A DNA stretch of 64,000 bases from the NCBI RefSeq assembly GCF_016522065.1, contig NZ_JAEHFV010000008.1:1-64000 (forward strand). The letters are read 5' to 3'. Source of the stretch: Flavobacterium agrisoli. GTDB taxonomy: Bacteria; Bacteroidota; Bacteroidia; Flavobacteriales; Flavobacteriaceae. A model generated the notes under the pieces. It made no database searches and had not been told where the DNA came from. It saw only the letters and a list, made by a program, of their open reading frames with translations. Of this stretch, positions 25,380-35,300 are shown piece by piece (the first letter of the stretch is position 1; each line of letters opens with the position of its first letter). The position numbers and the translations under genes are program-made.

Positions 25380-26173
25380 TAGATGATAGTCAGTGGATGA
25401 ATAAAAAAGTGAATAATCAGCAATAAGATTCCCACAATGATTCGGTAATAGCCAAAAACTTTGAAGCCATTTTTGGTTAAAAATCCAATGAAACTTTTAA
25501 TAGCCAAAAGGGCCACAACAAAAGCTACAATATTTCCAATAATCAATAAATTAACTTGATCTTGAGACAATTCAAATCCGGCTTTGTAATAATCGTAACA
25601 TTTTTTGGCGGTTGCGCCAAACATAGTCGGGACAGCTAAAAAGAACGAAAACTCGGCTGCTGTAGTGCGGCTTAATTTTTGCGACATTCCGCCGACTATC
25701 GAAGCACCACTTCTAGAAACGCCCGGAATCATAGCCAAACATTGAAAAAGGCCAATTTTGAATGCTTGTAAATACGTAATGGGTTTTTCAACGCCAAAGG
25801 AAGGTTTGTTGAACCAATCGTCTACTTTTAACAAAATGATACCGCCCAATAATAACGAAACAGCTACGGTAATAGGATTCTCTAACAATTGATCGATAAC
25901 ATCGCTTAATAACAGTCCTAAAACCACAGCTGGAATAAAAGCGACTAACAGTTTAAAATAAAAATCGAGGGTTTGAAAAAAACGTTTGAAGTACAAAACC
26001 AAAACCGATAAAATAGCGCCCAACTGAATGACAATGGTAAAAAGCTTGGTAAAATCATCTTGCGCAATGCCGTAAAAAGACGACGCAATAATCATGTGAC
26101 CAGTTGAAGATACCGGTAAAAATTCGGTAATCCCTTCAATTATAGCAAGAACAATGGCTTGTAATGTATTCAT
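25379..26173 (-). CDS. uppP: Undecaprenyl-diphosphatase
   Basis: A 264-residue membrane protein of the BacA/UppP family: [17 protein letters not shown] (active-site Glu and Ser) and [14 protein letters not shown] (Arg). About eight helices. It dephosphorylates undecaprenyl diphosphate at the inner membrane, recycling the lipid carrier for peptidoglycan; overexpression gives bacitracin resistance in many bacteria. It lies between DUF3098 and truB, one of the tightly linked genes of the flavobacterial division/envelope cluster. Confidence 0.95.
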   Translation of the reverse strand: MNTLQAIVLAIIEGITEFLPVSSTGHMIIASSFYGIAQDDFTKLFTIVIQLGAILSVLVLYFKRFFQTLDFYFKLLVAFIPAVVLGLLLSDVIDQLLENPITVAVSLLLGGIILLKVDDWFNKPSFGVEKPITYLQAFKIGLFQCLAMIPGVSRSGASIVGGMSQKLSRTTAAEFSFFLAVPTMFGATAKKCYDYYKAGFELSQDQVNLLIIGNIVAFVVALLAIKSFIGFLTKNGFKVFGYYRIIVGILLLIIHFFIHPLTII

Positions 26174-26243
26174 AAATTAGTGATCAGTGATCAGTTTTTT
26201 TTAGTATTCAGTTTAGGAGCATATTCTGTCAACTTACAATTGC

Positions 26244-26498
26244 TTACTGATTACTTTTTTTCGGGTTTTTAAGAATAGCGTAAATAGTAATACCAAAACC
26301 AATTAAAACAGTAGTAGGTGCCAAACGAATTCTTCTAAAATTGAAGATATCTTCGTTGAAAACATTCGGATCATCACTACCGCCGCCCGACATCAGAATA
26401 AATCCAAATGCAATAACGGCAATTCCGATTAATAGAATTTTATAATTTACTTTATCAAAAAGAAATTCTTGTTTATTTACTTCTTTGTCGTTTTTCAT
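26244..26498 (-). CDS. DUF3098 membrane protein
   Basis: An 84-residue protein with two membrane helices (about 20-37 ILLIGIAVIAFGFILM and 61-76 TTVLIGFGITIYAIL) and a short polar loop between them. DUF3098 is a small Bacteroidota family found next to ftsX and uppP, which suggests a link to division or envelope assembly. The function is unknown. Confidence 0.85.
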   Translation of the reverse strand: MKNDKEVNKQEFLFDKVNYKILLIGIAVIAFGFILMSGGGSDDPNVFNEDIFNFRRIRLAPTTVLIGFGITIYAILKNPKKSNQ

Positions 26499-26608
26499 TT
26501 TTATGGGTAAGGAATCTATTTAGCATTCCTTCATTTTGTTAATTTTTATTTGAGTCATAAATAGTTATCCGTTTCTAAAACGGAACACTTTTAACTGCTA
26601 ACTGAATA

Positions 26609-27484
26609 CTAATACAAATCGTCGGTACGTAAATTTAAGAAACGTTGTGTGGCAAAGTGGGTACTAAGCCAAGTAATTAAAATGCCGATTCCTAAAACAC
26701 TAATAAGTACAAAGGCAATTAAAATTTTATCATCTAAAATACCCAAACTTGGGAAATTGGTGTTCACGTAAATTAAAAGCGCAATCAGGGCAATAATGGC
26801 CAATCCAGCGCCTAACATACCCAGTTTAACACTTCGCATCACAAACGGTTTACGAATAAACGCTTTGGTGGCGCCTACCATTTGCATGGTTTTAATGATA
26901 AAACGATTGGAATGAATGGATAATCGTAACGAACTGTTGATTAATAATACGGCAATTACAGTTAAAAATCCGCTGATGATTAATATCCAAAAACTGACTT
27001 TTTTGATGTTATCGTTTACCAAATTCACCAATTGTTTGTCGTATACAATATCCGAAATCATCTCGTTTTTACGCAAAGTTCGTTCAATTTTAACGATGCT
27101 GTCGCGTTCTACATAATCGGCTTTTAAATGAATATCATACGAATTTTGAAGTGGGTTTTCGCCTAAAAACGTCAAGAAATCTTCGCCAATAATATCGGTA
27201 TGCAATTTGGCTGCTTCGTCTTTAGAAACATAAACGAATTTTTTTGCAAAAGGCATTTTTTTCAAATCGGTACCAAATGCTTTGATAATGCTATCATTGG
27301 CTTCGTTGTCAAAAAACACCGTCATGGCAATTTTTTCTTTAAAATCGTCGGCCAGTTTTTTCGAATTAATTACAAATAATCCCAAAACCCCCAATAAAAA
27401 TAATACTAAAAATACACTGAGTACAACCGAAAAATAAGAGGAAATTAACCTGCGTTTTTGAAATTTATCAAAGTTAGATGCCAT
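26609..27484 (-). CDS. ftsX: Cell division protein FtsX
   Basis: A 291-residue permease: N-terminal cytoplasmic segment (FQKRRLISSYFSVVLSVFLVLFLLG, first helix), a large periplasmic domain (about 45-165) and three further helices at the C-terminus with MQMVGATKAFIRKPFV between them, the conserved FtsX loop. FtsX with FtsE couples the divisome to peptidoglycan hydrolases. No ftsE is adjacent in this window. It is the first gene of the ftsX-DUF3098-uppP-truB cluster. Confidence 0.92.
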   Translation of the reverse strand: MASNFDKFQKRRLISSYFSVVLSVFLVLFLLGVLGLFVINSKKLADDFKEKIAMTVFFDNEANDSIIKAFGTDLKKMPFAKKFVYVSKDEAAKLHTDIIGEDFLTFLGENPLQNSYDIHLKADYVERDSIVKIERTLRKNEMISDIVYDKQLVNLVNDNIKKVSFWILIISGFLTVIAVLLINSSLRLSIHSNRFIIKTMQMVGATKAFIRKPFVMRSVKLGMLGAGLAIIALIALLIYVNTNFPSLGILDDKILIAFVLISVLGIGILITWLSTHFATQRFLNLRTDDLY

Positions 27485-27611
27485 AGTTTGCTGTAATTAT
27501 GGGGTAAAAATAATAAAGAATTTCTTTATATGCAGTTAATAATGTTCAAAGTTTTGACTTTAGTACCGAAACTAGCTTTTTGAGGTAAAATTCGTTGGTT
27601 TTGGATTAAAA

Positions 27612-28487
27612 TCACCGCAGTTTATTCAAAATAGGATTGAAAGCTTTTGAAGAAACAGCAATTTTTTCACCTACTGCGAAAGTATTAATCTCTTCTTCCA
27701 TAGCCACCACTTTTACTAGTTGATGGCCAATTAAAACCGAGACGATATAGAGGAAATGCTCTTTTTCGATTTTTAAGATCGTTCCCATAAATTGAAATTT
27801 GCCACTCGAAGTTTGAGTCGAAAATACGGCTGATGCACAACCATCTTGGGTTATTTGGCCCTTTTCTAGAACCAAAACCCGATTGGAAAGTTTGTAAATC
27901 TCGGCAATATCATGACTTACCAAAAGAGTGGTCAGCTGGTATTTTTGATGTGCTAATAAAAGGTAATCTTGCAATTTTAGGCGCATTTCGGTATCAATTG
28001 CCGACAAGGGTTCATCCAATAGCAAAAGTTCTGGACGACGAACTAACGCCCTTGCCAAAGCCACACGTTGTTGCTGTCCCCCCGATAATTGATGGGGTTT
28101 TTGATGCTCCAAACCCTTTAATTCCATGGTTTCTAACAATTCTGCTATGATGGCTTGGTCTTTTTTATTCTCCAAAGCAAAAAGTAAATTTTCCCGAACG
28201 CTCATATTCGGAAACAACGCATAATCCTGAAATACATACCCAATTTTGCGCTGCTGAGGGGGTAAATTCACATTAGATTCAGTATCCAACCAAACTTTAT
28301 CGTTTACTTTTATATACCCTTTTTCGGGTTGTGTCAAACCAGCGAGCAGTTGCAACGTGGTGGTTTTTCCAGAACCCGACGCGCCATAAAGCGCCACAAA
28401 ATCATGAGGAGCAACTTTATAATCGAGTTCTAAAGTCATGCTTCCCGCTGCGGATTGTAATGTTTTACTGGTTTTAATTTCGATCAT
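27612..28487 (-). CDS. modC: Molybdate ABC transporter ATP-binding protein
   Basis: A 291-residue ABC ATPase: Walker A GASGSGKTTT, Q-loop VFQDYALFPNMSV, signature [15 protein letters not shown], Walker B LLLLDEPLSAID and switch His (LLVSHD). The C-terminal part after about residue 225 is a TOBE-like domain. It follows modB with a 4-nt overlap (ATGA), so it is coupled to it and powers molybdate (or tungstate) import. Confidence 0.9.
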   Translation of the reverse strand: MIEIKTSKTLQSAAGSMTLELDYKVAPHDFVALYGASGSGKTTTLQLLAGLTQPEKGYIKVNDKVWLDTESNVNLPPQQRKIGYVFQDYALFPNMSVRENLLFALENKKDQAIIAELLETMELKGLEHQKPHQLSGGQQQRVALARALVRRPELLLLDEPLSAIDTEMRLKLQDYLLLAHQKYQLTTLLVSHDIAEIYKLSNRVLVLEKGQITQDGCASAVFSTQTSSGKFQFMGTILKIEKEHFLYIVSVLIGHQLVKVVAMEEEINTFAVGEKIAVSSKAFNPILNKLR

Positions 28488-29161
28488 GATAACGGACTTA
28501 TTTTAGCGAATCGGTTTTTGAAACCGTACACCCCAATCAGAATTAAAAAAGAAAAAACCAAAAGTATAGAGGAATAAATGGCGGCAGTTTCATAATTCAT
28601 AGCCGTAACTTCATCAAAAACAGCAATCGAAACAACTTTGGTTTCATTCGGAATACTGCCTCCCACCATTAAAACCACACCAAACTCGCCAATGGTATGT
28701 GCAAAGCTTAAAACGATAGCCGTAACCATGGCTGTTTTCATATTGGGCAACTGTACGTGTATTAGGGTTTGCCATTTGTTTTTGCCTAAAGTATAAGCGG
28801 CTTGACTTATATTTGGAGGTAACGATTGAAAACCGCTTTGTAAAGGTTGCACCATGAAAGGCAAACTGTACAAAACCGATGCAACAACCAATCCGGAAAA
28901 GGTAAAAACCAATCGAATATCAAAATAATTTTCTAGAAAATGGCCAAATGCATTTTCGGGACTAAAGGCAAGTAGCAGATAAAACCCCAAAACGGAGGGC
29001 GGTAAAACCAAAGGCAAACTGACTATAGCTTCGAGAATTATTTTCGATTTTGCTTTGCTGTACGCCAACCAATACGCCAAAGGCAAACCGACCAAAAACA
29101 AAAGGAAGGTGGTAGTTAATGCCAATTTTAGCGTTACATAAAGCGGTGCAAAATCAATCAT
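28484..29161 (-). CDS. modB: Molybdate ABC transporter permease
   Basis: A 225-residue permease with five or six membrane helices and the cytoplasmic EAA-like loop YTLGKNKWQTLIHVQLPNM that contacts ModC. The C-terminal HTIGEFGVVLMVGG segment is typical of ModB. It overlaps the upstream Mop gene by 8 nt and modC by 4 nt. Confidence 0.9.
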   Translation of the reverse strand: MIDFAPLYVTLKLALTTTFLLFLVGLPLAYWLAYSKAKSKIILEAIVSLPLVLPPSVLGFYLLLAFSPENAFGHFLENYFDIRLVFTFSGLVVASVLYSLPFMVQPLQSGFQSLPPNISQAAYTLGKNKWQTLIHVQLPNMKTAMVTAIVLSFAHTIGEFGVVLMVGGSIPNETKVVSIAVFDEVTAMNYETAAIYSSILLVFSFLILIGVYGFKNRFAKISPLS

Positions 29162-29555
29162 GAGCTAAACTTATTTCGTTGGTTTTTATCAGTACTGTAA
29201 TGATATCATTCTCTTGAATTTCGAGTTGGTCAAAAGCATTTCGAGTGATGACCGAAGTGATTTTAGAATCGCCAAAATGCAGCACTATTTTACAGAGTAA
29301 TTTCCCTTTTTCAAAAGAACGAACCACACAGTCTATTTTGTTTTGCAGACTAATAATTCCAGAGATGTTTTTAGCCAAAATAACTTCGGTCTCTTTGAAA
29401 AGTACTTTTACACAATTGCCAACTTTAAGATAATTAGAAGTTTCAGGTGTGTCAATTACGATAGTGGTTAGCACAATATTTTGCACTTTTAGTTGTACCA
29501 AAGACAAAGAGCTGTCGGTAGTTATGTTGATGATATTTCCTAAAAGTGAGTTCAT
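29154..29555 (-). CDS. Tandem Mop/TOBE molybdate-binding protein
   Basis: A 133-residue protein made of two successive Mop/TOBE-like units (about 1-65 and 67-133; the shared pattern is G-x-I ... I/V ... T/S ... hydrophobic ... hydrophilic K-x-x/N-E-I ... LA). Mop-type proteins bind molybdate and buffer it in the cytoplasm or regulate transport. The start is ATG 29555 (MNSLLGN); the frame is open seven codons further upstream only from a GTG (29576). It lies between modA and modB, which is unusual for a Mop-only protein. Confidence 0.7.
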   Translation of the reverse strand: MNSLLGNIINITTDSSLSLVQLKVQNIVLTTIVIDTPETSNYLKVGNCVKVLFKETEVILAKNISGIISLQNKIDCVVRSFEKGKLLCKIVLHFGDSKITSVITRNAFDQLEIQENDIITVLIKTNEISLAHD

Positions 29556-29615
29556 ATTTACGCTTTTATTTTGCACGTAGATTTCGCAGATTCGCTAAAT
29601 TTTATTTTAAATCTA

Positions 29616-30377
29616 TTATTTCGTGTTTTGTGAATAGCCGAAATACGTTAAAATTTGAATTGCTTTTTCAGATGAAATATAATCATAAAATCGTTTTGCT
29701 GCCGCATTTTGTTTCCCATGTTTCAAAATGAGGCAACCTTGCTCTAACGGTTTGTGGCTTTCTTGCGGAATGACATAAAACTTGCCTTTTTCTTTTTTCA
29801 TTGCGGGCGACAATGCGTCTGATAAAGCAATGATGCCAATATCAGCAGCGCCAAAAGCTACAAATTGTGCGGCTTGCGCAATATTTTCGCCGTATACCAA
29901 ATTTGGTTTAAGTTTATCATAAAGTCTAAAATGTTTTAAACTTTCGATAGCTTTTGCTCCATAAGGTGCTGTTTTTGGATTTGCGATGGCAATTTTCTTG
30001 ATTTTAGAATCAATTAAAGAGTTCATTTTGGCTTTGGTTGGATCAATTTTTTTACTCCAAACGGCCAATCTTCCTATAGCGTACATTTTTATGGGAGAAA
30101 CGGAAATGCCGTTATTTTTCAATAATTTAGGGTAATTCATATCGGCCGAAAAAAACAAATCAAATGGTGCGCCGTTGCTAATTTGTTCGTAAAATTTTCC
30201 CGAAGCGCCATAAGTAATTTGAATGACATCCTTCGGGTATTGAATGCGATAAACTTTTGCCACCGAGTCCATAGCCGATTTTAAATTGGCCGCTACAACC
30301 ACCGTGGCTTTTTCTTGCCCCACAACCAGAGAAGTTATCCAAAAGAAAGGGATTATATACAGAAATTTGGTTTTCAT
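29616..30377 (-). CDS. modA: Molybdate-binding periplasmic protein
   Basis: A 253-residue secreted protein: signal peptide (MKTKFLYIIPFFWITSLVVGQ, cleavage near residue 21) and the ModA fold. Family-typical segments are VVVAANLKSAMDSVA, GASGKFYEQISNGAPFDLFFSAD (oxyanion-binding Ser region) and GAADIGIIALSDAL. There is no lipobox Cys, so it is soluble periplasmic. It delivers molybdate or tungstate to ModBC. It lies 12 nt after the outer-membrane porin gene, in the same transcript. Confidence 0.9.
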   Translation of the reverse strand: MKTKFLYIIPFFWITSLVVGQEKATVVVAANLKSAMDSVAKVYRIQYPKDVIQITYGASGKFYEQISNGAPFDLFFSADMNYPKLLKNNGISVSPIKMYAIGRLAVWSKKIDPTKAKMNSLIDSKIKKIAIANPKTAPYGAKAIESLKHFRLYDKLKPNLVYGENIAQAAQFVAFGAADIGIIALSDALSPAMKKEKGKFYVIPQESHKPLEQGCLILKHGKQNAAAKRFYDYISSEKAIQILTYFGYSQNTK

Positions 30378-30388
30378 TTGTGGTTATT

Positions 30389-31765
30389 TTATTTTTTTGA
30401 ACTAAACAATTCGGGTTTAAAAGTCACCATCACATAACTCCAAACTGGCGTTAATCCACTATCACCATTTTTTAAAACTTCCATACTTTTGGTTGGAGCC
30501 ATGTACGAAAATCCAAAATCTACCATCGTGAATGAATTCCATTTGTAATGCAATGACAAATCGTTTTCAAACCCTAAATAGGAATTGACAGGTTTTAATG
30601 TATTGTCTAAGACTTTATTTTGCAAGTAAAACAAATGAAAATCGGAGCGAATCATTACTTTAGGACTCAATTCATACTCCATAATTAAATACGGATTTAT
30701 TAAACCACCATTATGAACATCTGGAGGGAAAATAGTGAAATAATCCATATTTCCCATGAATTTCCAAGCCACACCGTACAATGGTACAAATGATTTTGAA
30801 ATTTCGCTTGGATGAGTCGCATCGTCACCACTCATAATTTCGGCTCCTAAACGACTTGTTAGCTTTTTTAATTGATAACGCAATTCGGGTTGCAAATAAA
30901 AAGCTGAAATTTTGGAACTATTTTGTAATTGACCATATTGGTAATAACCGCTAAGTGTAGCGTAAAAACCATTTTTTTCAAACGCTATTCTTCCGCCAGA
31001 AGTTCCTCTAGTGTACAATGTTTTAGCGTTGGTTTTACTCTCGTAACTGTCGGCTGCGTTAATCGTTGTTAAAGTGAATTCTTCATTCAATTTAGCTTTC
31101 AAAAAATGCACATTCAATATTTTATAATTATTGAAAGTGGTAGGTGAATATGTTGTTTCAAAAAAACGTTCTGACATCTGACTAAAAGCGGAAATGAATT
31201 GCGATTCGATTTTTTCATTAGCAAAAATCAAATTAAGACCATCATGTGCTCGTCCGGGTTGACTCCAATTGGCAGCCGAGAAAATCCTACCGTTATCCAA
31301 ATCTATTTTTTGTCGCCCAAGACGAATCCAAAGATTCTCATACAAAGCCGCATCTACAAAGGCTTCAAAAACATTTAATGAACCCGCTCCAGAAATCTGC
31401 CCGTATTGTCCCCAAAGGCGAATATCTTGAATGGAAGTGTGAAATTTAAATTTCGACTGCGCATAATCAATATTAATGCGACTGCGTTGCGACACAAAAA
31501 AAGCAGCATCAGTAGTATCATTTCGCAATTGATGGTAACCGTTTCGGTACTCCAATCGAGGCCTAAATTCTAAACCAATAGAAAAAAATTTGTTTTCATC
31601 CTGCACTTTTTTATCAAAATCCGATACTACCGACAAAGAATCAGCTTCACGTTGTGAAATTATTTTTTTTTCGATTAAAAGTTGGAGTAATTGATCCTGG
31701 TTTTGCGCCCAGTTGAGTTGACAGATAAAAAAGAACAGTATGGCAGTTATGAATTTTGATTTCAT
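30389..31765 (-). CDS. Outer-membrane porin (alginate-export-like) of the mod operon
   Basis: A 458-residue protein with a signal peptide (to about residue 20, NWAQ), a short coiled segment (QDQLLQLLIEKKIISQREADSL) and a beta-barrel body with alternating aromatic residues, as in the alginate-export / AlgE-like outer-membrane family. The gene lies between the modE-like regulator and modA. By position it could pass molybdate across the outer membrane, which is inference. In many organisms molybdate needs no dedicated porin. Confidence 0.75.
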   Translation of the reverse strand: MKSKFITAILFFFICQLNWAQNQDQLLQLLIEKKIISQREADSLSVVSDFDKKVQDENKFFSIGLEFRPRLEYRNGYHQLRNDTTDAAFFVSQRSRINIDYAQSKFKFHTSIQDIRLWGQYGQISGAGSLNVFEAFVDAALYENLWIRLGRQKIDLDNGRIFSAANWSQPGRAHDGLNLIFANEKIESQFISAFSQMSERFFETTYSPTTFNNYKILNVHFLKAKLNEEFTLTTINAADSYESKTNAKTLYTRGTSGGRIAFEKNGFYATLSGYYQYGQLQNSSKISAFYLQPELRYQLKKLTSRLGAEIMSGDDATHPSEISKSFVPLYGVAWKFMGNMDYFTIFPPDVHNGGLINPYLIMEYELSPKVMIRSDFHLFYLQNKVLDNTLKPVNSYLGFENDLSLHYKWNSFTMVDFGFSYMAPTKSMEVLKNGDSGLTPVWSYVMVTFKPELFSSKK

Positions 31766-31861
31766 GGATTTTGGTCGCGATAGGGAGTAGGCTATAGATT
31801 AATTTTGTTTTGGTTTTTTGTGAAACGAGTGCAAACTTACGTTTAAAAAGAATGTATTGGC

Positions 31862-32212
31862 TTAAAATTTTAGTCGTTCCATTTCTGTTTCAGCAAAGGC
31901 TTTGATGCGTTTTTCTATTTCATAAAAAGTTTGAATAGCTTTTATACCCGCTTCGGTCAATCGCGCACCACCACCGCCTTTGCCTCCTAAAAGTTTTTCA
32001 ACTAACGGACTTTCGGAACGTTCGTTCATTTCCTGAACCAATTGCCACGCCTGACGATACGCCATTTTCATTTCTTTGGCTGCATTGGTTATCGAACCTG
32101 TTTTTTGAATGTTTTCCAACAACCAAATTTTACCAATTCCTAAAAAAGGGCCTTGCGCTTCCTGAATCCAAACCCGAACTTCAACATGATATTTTTTTGC
32201 ATCACTCATCAT
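31862..32212 (-). CDS. ModE-type winged helix-turn-helix regulator
   Basis: A 116-residue protein consisting only of the ModE N-terminal DNA-binding domain: helix-turn-helix ITNAAKEMKMAYRQAWQLVQEM and the wing KLLGGKGGGGARLTEAG. It lacks the C-terminal molybdate-binding (Mop) domains of full ModE; the separate tandem-Mop protein in the same operon could in principle supply that function. It is the first gene of the mod operon, divergent from leuS, with a candidate palindromic site just upstream. Confidence 0.82.
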   Translation of the reverse strand: MMSDAKKYHVEVRVWIQEAQGPFLGIGKIWLLENIQKTGSITNAAKEMKMAYRQAWQLVQEMNERSESPLVEKLLGGKGGGGARLTEAGIKAIQTFYEIEKRIKAFAETEMERLKF

Positions 32213-32249
32213 TATGTTTTTAAAAACACAGCGCTAAAATAAGTATTTT

Positions 32250-32266
32250 TACGTATATAATATGTA
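32250..32266. promoter_or_regulatory. Candidate ModE-type operator palindrome
   Basis: TACGTATATAATATGTA matches its own reverse complement at 13 of 17 positions. It lies 38 nt upstream of the modE-like start, in the divergent region with leuS. Known ModE sites also have TATA-rich halves ending in CG/GC, so it is a reasonable operator candidate. It could also be simple AT-rich promoter sequence. Confidence 0.35.
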
Positions 32267-32322
32267 GCATTTTAGAAAAAATCATTGCTAATAAATTATT
32301 TTCATACCCCATACAATAAATG

Positions 32323-32330
32323 TAAATTTG
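32323..32330 (+). promoter_or_regulatory. -7 promoter element TAAATTTG for leuS
   Basis: An exact TAnnTTTG match 65 nt before the leuS ATG. Between it and the gene are two perfect tandem copies of a 16-nt unit (32357-32388, CTTAGAAACTTAGTCA). Confidence 0.55.
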
Positions 32331-32356
32331 CTGCTCATAATTAATTAGTGGAAAGC

Positions 32357-32388
32357 CTTAGAAACTTAGTCACTTAGAAACTTAGTCA
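32357..32388 (+). repeat. Tandem 16-nt repeat in leuS leader
   Basis: Two exact copies of CTTAGAAACTTAGTCA end to end, directly before the leuS start, in the untranslated leader. A partial third copy (cttt) follows. Confidence 0.8.
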
Positions 32389-32395
32389 CTTTGAA

Positions 32396-35300
32396 ATGAA
32401 ATACAATCCGAACGAAATCGAAGCCAAATGGCAAAAATATTGGGCCGATAATAAAACTTTTGCAGCCGAAAACAATTCAGATAAACCAAAATATTATGTT
32501 TTGGATATGTTTCCTTACCCTTCGGGAGCGGGCTTGCACGTAGGGCATCCGCTGGGTTACATCGCTTCGGATGTGTATTCGCGTTTCAAAAGACATCAAG
32601 GGTTTAATGTATTACATCCAATGGGTTATGACAGTTTCGGATTGCCTGCAGAGCAATATGCGATTCAAACAGGTCAACGTCCAGAAGATACTACTCGTGT
32701 AAACATTGACGGAGGTTTTGATAAAGAAGGCAATCAAATTGCGGGTTACAGAAAACAATTGGATAAAATCGGATTCTCATTTGATTGGGACAGAGAAGTA
32801 CGTACTTCGAATCCTGATTATTACAAACATACACAATGGATTTTCATTCAATTATTCAATTCTTGGTACAATAAAAATTCGGACAAAGCTGAGGATATTT
32901 CAACTTTAGTTGCTGTTTTCGAAAAAGAAGGAAATGCAACAGTAAATGCTGTTTGCGATGATAATATTGCGGCTTTTTCTGCTTCGGAATGGAATGCATT
33001 TTCTAAAGATGAACAGGAAAAAATCTTATTGCAATATCGTTTAACATATTTGGCAGAAACCGAAGTAAACTGGTGTCCAGGATTGGGAACGGTTTTGGCA
33101 AATGACGAAATCGTAAACGGTGTTTCTGAACGTGGTGGATTTCCAGTTGTTCGTAAAAAAATGACGCAATGGAGCATGCGAATTTCGGCTTATGCGGAGC
33201 GTTTATTACAAGGTTTAAATGATATTGATTGGAGTGAATCGATCAAAGAATCGCAAAGAAACTGGATTGGAAAATCGGTTGGTGCGATGGTTACTTTCAG
33301 CCTTGTGCCGTCAGCTCACAGCTCAGAGCCGAAAGCCATACAAGTTTTCACTACTCGTCCTGATACCATCTTCGGAGCAACTTTCATGACTTTGGCGCCA
33401 GAACACGAATTGGTGGCGCAAATTACAACTCCAGAACAAAAAGCGGAAGTGGAAGCCTATATCGAAAAAACAGCAAAACGTTCCGAAAGAGAGCGTATGG
33501 CAGATGTAAAAACCATTTCGGGAGTTTTCACAGGAGCCTATGCCGAGCATCCGTTTACCAAAGAACCAATTCCAGTTTGGATTGGAGATTATGTGTTGGC
33601 GGGTTACGGAACAGGCGCGGTTATGGCGGTTCCTTGTGGCGATGAAAGAGATTATGCTTTTGCGAATTTCTTTAAAGGACAAAACGGAATGCCGACTATC
33701 AAGAATATTTTTGATAAAGATATTTCAGAAGCTGCTTACGGAGCCAAAGAAGGTTTCCAATTAGTAGATTCGGATTTCTTAAACGGTTTGGATTATAAAA
33801 AAGGAACTCAAAAAGTAATTGAAGAATTAGAGAAAATCAACCAAGGTTTTGGTAAAGTAAACTACCGTTTACGTGATGCCGTTTTCTCTCGTCAGCGTTA
33901 TTGGGGAGAGCCATTTCCAGTGTATTATGTAAATGGACTTCCAAAAATGATTGACGCACAACATTTGCCAATTATTTTGCCTGAAGTAGAAAAATATTTA
34001 CCAACCGAGGACGGTTTGCCTCCGTTAGGAAACGCTTCTGTTTGGGCTTGGGATAGTGTGAACAATAAAGTTGTCAGTTCGAGCGCAGTCGATAACCAAA
34101 CTATTTTTCCATTAGAATTGAATACCATGCCAGGTTGGGCAGGAAGTTCTTGGTATTGGATGCGTTATATGGATGCTAAAAATGACGGAGAATTTGCAAG
34201 CGAAGAAGCATTGAAATATTGGGAAAGCGTTGATTTATACATTGGTGGAAGCGAACACGCAACCGGTCACTTATTATATTCGCGTTTTTGGAATAAATTT
34301 TTGAAAGACAAAGGTTTTGCCCCAACCGAAGAGCCATTCAAAAAACTGATTAATCAGGGAATGATTTTGGGGACGAGTGCGTTTGTTTATAGATTGAATA
34401 TAACAAGTGTTTCTGGTGGAAGAGATGGTTTTGGTAACGATACTGTTGGAGATGGTATTTATGGAAAATCATTTTTTGTAAGTTTAAAATATTATAAAGA
34501 ATTTAATAGATTAAAGGATTTATATTATAGTTCTAAGGAATATTTTGATTTTATAAAAAATGGGGGTGATGTAAATTCTGAATTTAAAATTTCTTTAAAA
34601 AGAGGAAGAGAAGTTTTTGTCTTTAATGCTGAAAATGAAATATTAAAACAATTGTCAGATTTCTTATTTGATAAAACTACTTCTAGTACTTCAGAAATTA
34701 CAATTTATGAACAATCATTTAATAAATTACATACTGATGTTTTTTTCGTAAATGCATCTGATGAATTAGATACAGATAAATTCAAAGCTTGGCGTGAAGA
34801 TTATGCAAATGCTGAATTTATTTTAGAAAATGGAAAATACATTGTAGGCCGCGAAGTCGAAAAAATGTCAAAATCGAAATACAATGTAGTTACTCCGGAT
34901 GCTATTTGTGCTGAATACGGAGCTGACACTTTGCGTTTATACGAAATGTTTTTAGGACCATTGGAACAAGCCAAACCTTGGAATACGGCCGGTATTTCGG
35001 GAGTTTTTGGTTTCCTTAAAAAATTATGGCGCTTGTATTTTGATGAAAATAATGGTTTAATTGTAAACAACGACGAACCAACCAAAGACAACTTAAAATC
35101 ATTGCACAAAACCATCAAAAAAGTTACAGAAGACATCGAGAATTTCTCTTTCAACACTTCGGTTTCTCAGTTCATGATTTGTGTGAATGAGTTGTCTTCG
35201 CAAAATTGTCATTCAAGAGCGATTTTAGAGCCGTTGGCAATTGTGATTTCGCCTTATGCACCACATATTGCTGAGGAATTATGGCAGGCTTTAGGGAATA

